Position numbers and translations under genes: made by a program. From positions 67,134,001-67,198,000 of the forward strand of contig CM065817.1 of NCBI GenBank assembly GCA_033398695.1: a DNA stretch of 64,000 nucleotides. Direction: 5' to 3'. Numbering within the stretch: the stretch's first letter is position 1; each line of letters begins with the position of its first letter. Shown here one piece after another: positions 34,191 through 43,965 of this stretch. The notes beneath the pieces are model-generated. The model did not search any database, had not been told where the DNA came from, and saw only the letters and a program-made list of their open reading frames with translations. Origin of the DNA: Orobanche coerulescens (lineage: Eukaryota; Streptophyta; Magnoliopsida; Lamiales; Orobanchaceae).

Positions 34191-34245
34191 GTTACCGGTG
34201 ATGTTGTCGTGATGATATGATGTGACATGATGGCTTTGGAAATGA

Positions 34246-34758
34246 TAAATGCTTTGATGAAGTGCTCGCAAGACTTAGAAGTATCAGCATTATAGGGATT
34301 AGCTTCTAATAGTTGTCTTATATTTTTCCTACTATATGCTCTCCGATGCAGTACTTTCATGTCTTTCAGCACTATAAATTCAATTATCAATAAAACTTTG
34401 TAGTCTTGAAATATTACAGCTTATAATATACTTTTACTATTTTACTGTTTTGATTAGGATTAAATATTAAAATATTCAACAAGTATAAAAACTTGACAAT
34501 CCTCAAGTTGTAAGAACTCGTCTGTGAACAATTTATAGATTAAGTTGTATTCAATTAGGATTACATCCTGTAATATTGTGCTTGCACGCCAATCATAAGT
34601 TAAGTTGTAATACACTTAGTCTTGTAGGATTTTTCATTTTAGAACTTGCCTGCGAGCAATTCAATTTTTTATAATAAGTCTTGAAGATCATATCTTTCGA
34701 CAGAAGACTTGAAGACAGCCTCTCCGTATCAAGAAAGTTTTGGCATTATCAAAAAGCC
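34246..34758 (+). other. Copia X 3' UTR
   Basis: Resembles the minus strand of the Y 3' UTR (52390-52760): both contain AACTTGCCTGCGAGCA and GTTGTAATACACTTAG-like blocks, and end in TTGGCATTATCAAAAAG before the LTR. No protein is recognised; the downstream pol of X is deleted. Confidence 0.75.
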
Positions 34759-35591
34759 TGTTAGGAAACTTCATACAGCCTGTCTATATAGTGAAAGATC
34801 TTCCACCATAGTCAGAAGTCCGTTCCTACAGCACTTTCATCATTATACAGCAAGAGATGAAGAAAGTTGCAGGTGTTTTACTTAGGAAAAGTAAAACACA
34901 TATCCAACAGGACTGAAGAAAAACTTTAAACCATTGTGAAAGAAATATTATTTATTCACAAAGTAATCACGGTTAAAATAGCATTTAATGTGGATAGGAC
35001 AACATCTAATGTGGCCAAAGAGACTACAGTCTGAACAATCTGAAGAACATTTAATACTAAGTCAAAAAGAATGTCTCAAGCATTAAATGCGAATCGCATT
35101 TAATTCAAACATTCTGAAGCCTCCAATCAGAGCCGTCTCAATCTCACCAACCAGCCAACGACAACATTTATAACGGATATATTTCCAAGGTTATAAATAG
35201 CCCAAAGAAAGAGGACATTGCTCACTAGAGATATTACTTTGTGAAATACATCTGACGCATTAGCTCTGACAATCTGAATATCAAACTAGAAAAGAGCATT
35301 TTATTTCCCGAGCATACAGCTTCATTAAGTGAATAAATATACAGTCTTCAACGCAAACAGTATGATACCTGAGAATTTCATTGAGGTTGCGTTGATTTTT
35401 TTACTGTTTAGTGAGTTATATGTTGTTTGTGCCTATATGATCGTGTGTCATGTCGTGTCACGTGTTTATTGCAACTGGTTGTTTGTGTTGGTCGTTGGCG
35501 TTTTATCACATGGTGCATGATTTGTCGTCCCGTTGATAGGTATCGTTGTTGTGATGAGTTTTTGGTGCGATCCTACCGCCAGTGCAGTAAG

Positions 35592-35888
35592 AATAGTGCA
35601 TATGCTACATGCATGGATAACACGCGCTACCAGGGTGTTGCTAGTGCACGCTAACTGGAGGTTCAGAATCGATGCAGAAGCTACTGCGTTGGACTAGGAA
35701 GTCAATAGCACATGCTATGTAATTGGATAGCGCGCGTTAAGGTGCATCAGTAGCGCATGCTATGGTGAGGATATCGCACGCTAACTGGTGGTTTTGGGGC
35801 AATCCAGAAGCAACTGGACTGTGTTGAAGAATTTGATAGCGCGCGCTACTTGTGTGGTTAGCGCATGCTAATCTGTCCAGTATATAAA
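35592..35888 (+). promoter_or_regulatory. D LTR-1 palindrome cluster and TATA box
   Basis: Nine sites, including the perfect TAGCGCGCGCTA (about 35837-35848), then TATATAAA at 35880-35888 and a CT-rich start (about 35910-35935). The partner cluster in LTR-2 is at 44199-44475 with TATATAAA at 44485-44492. Confidence 0.68.
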
Positions 35889-36473
35889 CCGGACAACAGG
35901 CTTATTTTCTCATTTTCACTTCATTCTTCTTCTCTCCGTGGGTTTAAGCCAAGAGCGATTAGGGTTCGAGTTGCTGGCCGATTTGCTATTGTAACATCAT
36001 TTAATCCGTTGTTCTTCGTCGGATCGAGGTATTTTTCCATTTTTTCCTAGAGTTGACTTTTTGGAGATTTGTTCTTGATTCCGAAGCTAATCCGGTTTTG
36101 ATGAATCGATTAGTTTTATATGTTGTTGTTAAACATGTTTTATGGATTGTATATCCATATCTTCGTCTCGTTCAACCCGATGGGTAATTTTGGTGTTATT
36201 GAAGAATCGTGAACATTTAATGTTCGATTAAATGTTCGAATGAGTTTTCCTTCGAGAGTTTGATATGATTTCCGTTGTTATTGGTCGTGATGCTAGTTGT
36301 GATCGTGTTTTCGTTGTGTCTTGTGGAAGTTGTAGGTATTCGAAGTTTCCCGGTCAAGCCGTGTTCGCCGGAGTGTTCGGTATCGGTTATTGAAGCAAGT
36401 ATCTTGTTTATACGATTTGTGTATTGTGAATAGAGATTATGTGTTAGAGTTATGATGATTAATCTACCCTGTG

Positions 36474-36474
36474 A

Positions 36475-36520
<46 letters not shown>

Positions 36521-36521
36521 T
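36474..36521. repeat. (CA)n(TA)n microsatellite in D LTR-1
   Basis: About 13 CA units then about 9 TA units. The same place in LTR-2 (45108-45128) has TA only. Confidence 0.93.
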
Positions 36522-36559
36522 TCATATGTTGTGAGTATACACTAAATGTAGTAAATACT

Positions 36560-36912
36560 TGTGTTGGTCCCCCTGGAAGTGACACTTGTTCCCGGTTTCA
36601 GCTCTGGCAGAATGATGGGGACTATCCTCATTGTACCAACACGGGTCTTTTCTAGCGCGCTTTGTCCTCACTCACACGTACCTTGAGAAACTTCCCAGGG
36701 GGTCACCCATCCCATAACTACTCCAAGCCAAGCATGCTTAACTTTGGAGTTTCTATGAGATGGCTTCAAGAAAATAAGATGCATCTTGTTGGTATGAGTA
36801 GTCCAAATCAATTCATATAACCACTTTCTAGTAGAGATCTCATGGGTCGAATCGCAGGCGGCGGCGCACGTCTTAAGCTCATGCATGCAGGATGCTGGGC
36901 CGTAGCCTAACA
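36560..36912 (-). mobile_element. 5S-rRNA-derived LTR, Cassandra TRIM type
   Basis: On the minus strand the segment runs TGTTAGGCTACGG to GACCAACACA (about 353 bp, TG to CA) and includes a whole 5S-like sequence, the defining trait of Cassandra terminal-repeat retrotransposons, whose LTRs are of this size. No second LTR is seen and no matching duplication is found. The left edge merges with D LTR-1 over GTGTTGG, so exact limits are uncertain. It may be a solo LTR or part of the E insertion. Confidence 0.6.
36676..36804 (-). pseudogene. 5S rRNA-like sequence
   Basis: The minus strand contains CTCATACCA near the 5' end, then AAGTTAAGCATGCTTGG (the 5S A-box region) and GGATGGGTGACC followed by CCTGGGAAGT (the C-box region), in 5S order and spacing. 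Substitutions and flanking element sequence make it a 5S-derived module rather than a 5S gene. It could still bind TFIIIA/TFIIIC, as proposed for Cassandra. Confidence 0.8.
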
Positions 36913-37671
36913 ACCCCCCCAGCACGTGCCAGCATCCGCTCCAGTACTTGGAAATCTCCGCCCACGCCAATTTGGTTCCATCATCGTTTACTTCTACTAC
37001 ACCAACATCTCAGTTCCGGCTATACAGACACCTTGTTCCATCCATGTTTACCTCCACTGCGCCAGCATCTCAGTTCCGGCTATACAGACACCTTTGGTTC
37101 CATCCCCGTTTACCACCACTGTGCCAGCATCTCAGTCCTCCCTCTTATACAGGCAGGTACCTCTCTTCTGAATAGAAAAGAAGTAGCTGCACCATTTGAG
37201 CCACCTGCAACCAAGAGGAGAACAAGACATGATCCAGAGATCAGATATCAATGGGAAGAGAAGGAATTTCAATATGTTGAAGAGTTCATGCCTGCAGAGG
37301 CAGAACACATATAGGGGAGTGCAAGGAAGCAGTTTATAGAGAAATACCATCTCTGGGAGATGCTCCAGGAGAAAGGTTGCTCCCCGCAGCAGACCTTCAT
37401 AAATTTTATGGATATGAACTTCCCAAAACTCTGGGCAGTCTTGAAGAAGTATACTGCTAAGAACTTCAACGCCTACCCAATGATCCCTGATTTCAGACCT
37501 GAAGAAGCTCCTACACTTATGAATACTGAACTTGATGAGCTGGCTCTTCAGGAAGAGATCAGAGAACTTTGCGTGGAAAATAATTTCACAACTCCAGAGC
37601 AGCAAGAGTTTGCTTTATTGGTAGTTAAGAGGAAGTATGGGCTAGCCCCAGTATCTAAGAAGCCAATTTGA
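36913..37671 (+). pseudogene. C-terminal part of a copia E late ORF
   Basis: One frame runs from about 36913 to a stop at 37669-37671, broken by a TAG at 37312-37314. After a Ser/Thr/Pro-rich repetitive stretch it reads ATKRRTRHDPEIRYQWEEKE, then MLQEKGCSPQQTFINFMD and LALQEEIRELCVENNFTTPE. No known enzyme motif is present. Its place just before a 3' UTR, polypurine tract and 3' LTR suggests a third ORF of a Sirevirus-like copia, as in W. The 5' half of E is missing. Confidence 0.6.
36970..37150 (+). repeat. 60-bp minisatellite in the E ORF
   Basis: CATCTCAGTTCCGGC-type units start at 37006, 37066 and 37128 (spacing 60 and 62), each followed by CATCC or CATCATC then GTTTACC. The third copy is divergent. 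It encodes the Ser/Thr/Pro-rich part. Confidence 0.85.
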
Positions 37672-37674
37672 GCC

Positions 37675-38002
37675 AAACCATTGAGGTCACTCCCTCCTGC
37701 AAGGCAGCAGATCAGAGGAAGAAGAAGAGGGAGATGAAGATGACATTTGTTATTTACTTGTAATTTTATTTGTATAATTTACTTATAATTTCTGTAATAC
37801 TTGTAATTTTCTTACCTATATTTTGTCTCATTCAACTGCACTGTAATGTCATATCAATAAAAAATTATAACAATCACTTGAATGACAACCACTAGTTGTC
37901 TCAAAACGGACTGAGTTTTATTGTGTCTTGCACTTTATTCTGTGCAGACTTGTCTTACATTTGAAATACTTTAGTTTTGCCATCATCAAAATAGGGGGAA
38001 TT
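37675..38002 (+). other. E 3' UTR and polypurine tract
   Basis: AT-rich non-coding sequence ending CATCATCAAAATAGGGGGAA TT just before TGTTAGGAATAC; a typical copia 3' UTR end. Confidence 0.75.
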
Positions 38003-39569
38003 TGTTAGGAATACTTGCTAGATTTTGAAGATGTCATCCCTGCATTGATAATTATTCAAATGTATGTTTTTAAGTACTTGGCAATTGTAAAGAAGAACCA
38101 AATAAGTATCTTCCGTATGCCTCTAAATTTAGGCTGTCTTGATCAAATGTTGATCAGTAGAAAATCGACTAAGTATAGAACTTCCATTTATCAGAGAAGT
38201 TATCAGGCAAGTTCATTATCAGAGAAGTTTTGATCAACGCAGAATATCAGAGAGGTTTAACCAAAACCCATATGCGGTCAAGTTATCAGACGAGAACTGG
38301 TCAACAAATATATGCTAAAGTTTGACCATCAGATCAGAGAACATTCATCAGGTCAGAGAACTTCATATCAGGGGACTTCATATCAGAGAACTTCATAGCA
38401 AAGAACTTTATCTCAGAGAAGGTTGACCAAGATTCATCAGAGAAGGTTGACTGCACATCAGGCAGGTTTGACCAAAGAGATATCAGATAGGTTCTCAGTC
38501 AAAATATCAGCCAAGTTCAAGATACTCAGTCCACGTCAGCAAGCGTTGAAAGTCAACAATTAAGGAAAGCCACATGCATACGTAAGGAGACAAACTGGAA
38601 AGATTCCCTGAAAGCTTGGAATAAAATATTCCTTGAGATCTGCATTTTAAAGAATTATGATTATTCTAATCAAGAATAATGGCACTAACAAAGAAAGTCT
38701 TTCAAACGGTCGGAATTGAAAAGGGGAATCAAGTCGTGCAATGGAATGATAAAATAAACAAAGAAGTCCACTCTCCAACGGACAAATTTGTTAAAATGAT
38801 GCAACAACTATGAAGAAAGCTCAAGGATCGTAGTATAAATATCTGAGGATATGAATTGAGCAAAGTACGATGAGAACAATACTTACAAGAGAACAAAGCA
38901 ATCAAAGCAAACAAAGCTATCAAAGAGATCTATAGCATCGTGAAAGAGGAAAGCTTAAAACAGTCATATTCTGAGAAGCTCTTTAGTTGGAGAAGACAAA
39001 CACTCGTGTCTTTAAAGCTTAGTTTGGGGTACTTCTGTGAACGAGGTTTCAGAAGTTTCATGACTGATAAGGCATCCCCGGGTTCTTGATTGTAAGGTGA
39101 TAGACAACTCGAGAGTTGTTGACGCATCCAAGGGTTTTCGATCAAGAGGTGCTAGGTAGTCAAGGGAGTTGCAATGGCCATGGGTTTCCACTGGTTGGAA
39201 TCTGTTGTAACAAGGAAGAAATTCATTGTAACCTTTATCACTGGTTGACAGTTATAGTGAATTTATCTCCAACTGGTTTGGGGAGAAGTGAACTAGTAGA
39301 GGATTACCCCACCTCTGAAACCACTACAAGTGCTTGTGTGATTTACTGCTTTACACATCATACTTAACTGCTGCATTCATATTTACTGTTCCATTAGAAG
39401 TTAACAGCAGACGACATTAGTTATCTATATCGTCATCAAATGTGTCTTCCGCACTATTTGCCTGCAGATGACATAAGTCATCTATACTTAATCACAGCCG
39501 AGAAACACACCTGACCTTCAGGAAAGAGTTTAAAAGTCTATTCACCCCCCTCTAGACTTATTTCTGACA
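38003..39569 (+). mobile_element. Copia E 3' LTR (1567 bp)
   Basis: TGTTAGGAATACTTG to CACCCCCCTCTAGAC then TTTCTGACA, both typical of copia LTRs. It holds a dense run of ATCAGAGAA/CTTCAT short repeats at about 38160-38480. After 39569 come about 14 bases of unclear origin before D LTR-1 resumes near 39584 (ACTTCATGTTGG). Confidence 0.78.
38160..38480 (+). repeat. Degenerate TCAGAGAA/AACTTCAT repeats
   Basis: TCAGAGAAGTT, TCAGAGAACTTCAT and related words recur more than ten times at 12 to 25 base spacing within the E LTR U3. Confidence 0.75.
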
Positions 39570-39924
39570 ATTTGTAACCTACAACTTCATGTTGGTTGTG
39601 TTGTGCTTGATTGTTCATGATTGAGGGATCATGATGGTTGTGATGAATGTGTCGGATTGATTTTCCGCTTGGACGTGTATTGCGTGTTCTGTTATGTGTG
39701 CATGATTGTGATAATCTTGTTGGTTGGTTGTACACGTGGTTGTGCAATGTGTTGTGCTTCGATATGAGTTATGGTGGATTGTGCGATCATTGATGTTGAT
39801 GGTTGTATTGTTGAGATTGTGCTATATGCATTAGCTGTGTACAGTAATGGTAATCAATGTGATTGATTACCCATATGACCTTGGTGAAACGTGAATGTTA
39901 ATGTTGTGTGCTGTGTTTCTAAGT

Positions 39925-40315
39925 TCACTCGTGCGGGTTCGACGGGACCTACGAGGATTCATGGTGGGGGAACATGGGATCGAAACTTAGTATGTGGTGC
40001 TGAGGTCCAATCATGCGGGTCTGACGAGGCCTACGATGACACATGGCAAGGTATCGTGGGGTCAGGACACAGTACATCCAACCGTGTGGGCTCGACGGGG
40101 CCTACGGTGACTCATGGCAAGAGATCATGGAGTCAGGACTGGTTGTTGTGATTGTCGTGTTGGCTCAATTCATGTGGGTTGTTGAACCTACGGAGACTCA
40201 TGACAAGCGATCACGGAGTCATGAGCATGACTGGTTATTGTGATTGTTGTGGTCGGTTAAGTCCGTGCGGGTTGTTGAACCTACAGAGAGACGTGACAGG
40301 AGATAACGGTGTCAT
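39925..40315 (+). repeat. D LTR-1 subrepeats (about five units)
   Basis: Units of roughly 65-75 bp carry GCGGGTYCGACGGGRCCTACG then ACTCATGGCAAGAGATCATG. LTR-2 has the same set at 45505-45905. One further unit lies in the D 3' UTR (43800-43862). They resemble the 78-bp LARD array. Confidence 0.75.
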
Positions 40316-41015
40316 GAATTATGTTTTATCAATCAAAGTTTTGAAGGAAAGTTTCAAGAAATGAACGTTGGGCCGATCCCACGAAATTGTAGAAATGTTT
40401 TTATACTATAAATTGTCGAAATATGAATTGAGATTTGGGCTAGGACCCTAAGAGTTTCGGAAAGGTTTTGAAATTCAGGACTCGAGGTCCTAAATATTTT
40501 CTAGTCCTAATAATCTCCGGGATGAGAATTTTATATTCACATACTTTTTTGCTTGAAGTCGAAATTCTAAAACCTCTCGGGAATGTTTTGGTAGTTGATT
40601 GTCATATCTGATTAGTGGTTGCTATTTGCTTGTTATATTTCACATAACATGATACTTGTACTAGCCATTCAAATGCTAATCCCTTAAATGGGGAAATACG
40701 TTTCATGCATTTCAGGTATGCTTAGTTTGAGGGAGAATTCACAGGATAGGCACTGGAGATGATGAGCTGCGATACTAATCAAGTTTGAGAGTTTGGTTTG
40801 TTTGTTGTATTGTATTGTTGTAATCAATCCTCTGATGTAATGTACTTCAACCCCTGAGTGGGTATTATTGTATAGAGTTGTCTTTTACCGTCTGAGTTAG
40901 TCGTGACACCACATCAGTCCGCGTAGTTAATTATGTTTGACCTTAATGGTCCGTATTCTCATGTTGGTTGACCCCGACCGGTCGAACATTTAGTTATTCT
41001 GTGGAGTTTAGCCTC

Positions 41016-41079
41016 GTAGACCCTCGTGAGAAAGGGTCTACGGCGTGTAACATTCCCATATGGATTTGGGGGTGTTACA
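41016..41079 (+). promoter_or_regulatory. D LTR-1 double hairpin at the LTR end
   Basis: GTAGACCCTC (41016-) pairs with AAGGGTCTAC (to 41041). TGTAACATTCCC then pairs with GGGGGTGTTACA ending at 41079. Confidence 0.65.
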
Positions 41080-41083
41080 TTTA

Positions 41084-41095
41084 TGGTATCAGAGC
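41084..41095 (+). other. D primer binding site
   Basis: TGGTATCAGAGC four bases after the LTR end. Confidence 0.93.
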
Positions 41096-42612
41096 TTAGG
41101 TTGTGGAAACATAGGTTGTAGGGTCGAGTCGAGTCGTGTTTTATCGCATCATCCGAGTTGTCGGGTGACAAGTTGAGTTGTGCGTTAACACACTATGTCA
41201 TTTATGCTGTCGATGTTGATCGCTGAGATTAGTATCGTGGGCGGCTGCCATCTTCGTGCGATCTGTGATGTAAGTCTCCTCTAACACATCTTATGATTAT
41301 TGACCTTGTTATAAGTGTGTTGTGAAATAAAATTCGTATTTAGTACTTGTGGTACATTACATGTTTAATGATCAGAGATGCTCGGTGGAATCATGGATGG
41401 TTGACATGTGTTTGAACTCGGTGTTTATAAGTTGTTTGTGAAATTGGCGAATCTATATGTCGGATGGGCATGTGTTTGAAAATCGATTGATTTCGGATCG
41501 CTGTGGTAATCATATCCACTGTGTGCGTTTAGAAAGGGGAATTTTGAAATATTTTGGATACTCGGTAAAATGTTATCTGTGATGATCTTTTGTCGTGTTT
41601 GAAAGAATTTTGAGAAAATTGCTTTTGCGTATTCTTGTTATTTTAAAATGATTTGAGTAGACGATTTTTAAACCTTCACACCGTAAAATTTTTGTATTTA
41701 TAAATCAAACGCGAGTTTATTTTCGAAAAGGGTGGAGGATGAAATTTTCTAAATTGCATCAGGTAGCGCACGCTAATGTGCTAATTAGCGCACACTAACT
41801 AATATGGGCAGACAGAATGTTAAAGTTAGTGCACGCTAACCGTAGGCTTAGAGCGTGTTAAGATGCATTATATTATGTGGTTTCGTCCTTTATGACTTGT
41901 ACGATGTTTTTAGATGAGGTTGTTGATCTGTAGAATTAGTTAGTACGAGTATGAATGGGTTGTCCACCCGGTGATGGTTCGGTGAAACCTCTGGGGGTCG
42001 ATGCCAAGGGAGCATGGCAGTGGATTACCTTGTGTGTTGATTAATTGCGATAGTGCTGTGGTAACATGTGGTTACGTTATATGTTGCTATTTGTGGTGAT
42101 GTGGTGTGATAACGTGGTTATCTTGATGATGTTGTTTACGAAGAAACCGATATTTCAGAATGTTGTTTGCAAATATTTTCAAAGTGAGATGGGTAAGACT
42201 TACGACTCATGGTTTTGATAAAACAGCCCGAGGTATCAACAATATTTTCAAATTTTCTTATGGAAAATTGACGAATTTAAAAAATTTCAAATGATATTAT
42301 TTAAATAAATATTTCGTGGAGTTTTAAAAGAAATATCATAAATATTTGATTACAACGATGTGCAGTTGTTATGGTCGTGTTTGTACCGATATTGATCATA
42401 AGTCTCTTGTTGATATGGTCATGTGATTCGTTTTGTGATAGTAAGTTCTGGATATTTCAATTGTAATGCTGGTATTCGTGTAATTTACTGATATGGGTAT
42501 TTGGTCGTGTTACTAGTTGTTACCCTATGTTGATGTGTTATGCTGAATTAGCATTTTGGTGTGATGCTTTACAATATTATGATTCATTGTATTTGGATAT
42601 TGCCTGTTCAGT
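41096..42612 (+). other. D leader, containing an LTR-like module
   Basis: No protein domain. At 41762-41862 are four palindrome sites (TAGCGCACGCTAAT, TTAGCGCACACTAAC, TTAGTGCACGCTAAC, TTAGAGCGTGTTAAG), and at 41960-42025 one C-type subrepeat (CCACCCGGTGATGG, then ACCTCTGGGGGTCGATGCC). This order is that of an LTR, so part of an LTR seems to have been captured in the leader. Confidence 0.65.
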
Positions 42613-43717
42613 ATGCTGAGAGGTCAAGGTAGAGGCCATTGGTCGTGGCCGTGGACGCAATCAGGAGCGTGATAGGGTGACTCATTCGTTGCCGAGCACC
42701 AATGGGTCCAGTGCAGATGCTCTGGAGGACCAATCACATGATCAGAGACAACCAGTTGAAGATAATGTTAATGTTGGCGCTGCCACCATCCTTCAGCAAG
42801 TGGCAAACCAGTTAGCATAGATGAATCAAGCATTACACCAAAATGAGCTCCCAGAGGGGGATAACGGATCTAGCAAGTGGCTACGAGATGTGATGAGAAT
42901 GCATCCGCCTCGTTTTACGGCTTCCTCGAATTTGTTAGGTTGGGAGAACGGGCTCTTTCAGTTTGAAAGAACATTTGATGCTGTAGCTTGTCCGGATGAA
43001 ATGAGGGTACCCATTGCTCAGTACCTCCTCGACAAGAAAGTTGCAGACTGGTGGGAGACCATACGGAAACTTGGGCCGAGTTCAAGACTACGATGGAGGT
43101 GGAGTATTGTCCGTTGCTATGTGACAGCGTAGGATTGTTGAGTTTTTCTCGGCTACACCCCAGGATGTGTCGATATCCGATGCGATAGTCCATTATAATC
43201 AACAGCTGTGTCATGTTCGTGAGCTAGTGAGAAGTGAGGCAGACAAGATCCGTTACATTAATATGTGGATGAAACCCAGTATATGATAGAGTATGGCTCC
43301 CTCAGGTGTACTACTTTAAGAGAGTATCAGGATCGAGTTTTAGCCATTGAGATGGCTATTTCGGTGACGAGTGCGGGTTTTGAAAGTAAGAAACATAAGA
43401 TATTGGGTAGCTTCTCAAGGGGTCAGAGAAGTGAATTCCATAAGTCTGTTGTTTCGTATCGTTCTTCTAAAAAGACTCCCCGTTCGGATTGTCAGTCCAA
43501 CCATTCTACCCCCGTGATTAGTAAGGCGAGCAGTGTAAAGATGTGTTTTAACTGCAGTCATGTGGGCCATGTACGGCAGGATTGTTTCTCGCTAAAGGTG
43601 AACTGTTTCCAGTGTGGTCAAGTGGGACACCAAGCAGTGCATTGCGAGACCGTTGCGAAGATGTTTGAGAACCGAAGTTCCGTTCCTACTCCGGGAGGGC
43701 CCAGTGGTGCCCAGTGA
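42613..43717 (+). pseudogene. gag: D gag: capsid and one knuckle pair
   Basis: Starts MLRGQGRG at 42613. Capsid motifs KWLRDVMRMHPPRF, LGWENGLF, QYLLDKKVADWWET and WAEFKTTMEVEYCPL correspond to those in C. The linker AIEMAISVTSAGFESKKHK precedes the nucleocapsid knuckles CFNCSHVGHVRQDC and CFQCGQVGHQAVHC, both with all ligands intact (about 43550-43655). The end is GGPSGAQ then TGA. A frameshift near 42640, a TAG at 42818-42820, frame changes near 43070 and 43140, and TGA codons near 43285 disable it. Its 3' half (43265-43717) is still open. Gag would form the particle and package RNA; enzymes would come from elsewhere. Confidence 0.82.
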
Positions 43718-43929
43718 TAGTATATTATGTTTTGTACTGTGGTTTATATCTCATGTGGAGATTTGATAATTGGTGTTTATGTCTGATATTTTGGTTTGAA
43801 TAATTCCGTATGGGTTGGTAAACCTGTGGAGACACATGACAATAGATCACGGGGTCACGAGTATGTTGATTTCTGATGTTTGAACATTTGCATTTGTTTT
43901 GTTATGTGGCACTGTGATGCTCTTGTGTT

Positions 43930-43965
43930 AAGTTTCAGGACGAAACTTATTTTTAGTGGGTAGAA
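43930..43965 (+). promoter_or_regulatory. D hairpin and polypurine tract
   Basis: AAGTTTCA-GGA-CGAAACTT (43930-43948; one mismatch to the stem in C and LARD), then TTTTTAGTGGGTAGAA to the LTR at 43966. Confidence 0.88.

Larger units (their letters stand above)
27451..34240 (+). mobile_element. Gypsy C, the only pol-bearing gypsy here (chromovirus-like)
   Basis: 5' LTR (27451-27831), primer site, gag, protease, RT, RNase H, integrase, hairpin plus polypurine tract, and a truncated 3' LTR (32581-~34240). The domain order PR-RT-RH-IN defines Ty3/gypsy. The C-terminal block around 32455-32545 resembles a weak chromodomain (KIEEDI then SRYPELF). It inserted into X integrase; the expected duplication AACTC (27446-27450) cannot be matched because the right end is deleted. 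Confidence 0.85.
32581..34240 (+). repeat. C 3' LTR, truncated at its 3' end
   Basis: Starts TGTAATTCTCG. Contains palindromes at 32785-33325, a TATA-like TAATATAAATA (33335-33345), a CT-rich leader start (about 33376-33400), and subrepeats at 33985-34190. It stops around CATGATGGCTTTGGAAATG (34227-34245), which matches the LTR-end part of the 5' LTR, and then runs into copia X 3' UTR. The terminal ~60 bp and the right target duplication are deleted. Confidence 0.8.

Noticed and set aside
36676..36804. A functional 5S rRNA gene
   Set aside because: It carries many substitutions, lacks the tandem 5S spacer context and lies inside a TG-CA element; best read as a Cassandra-type module.
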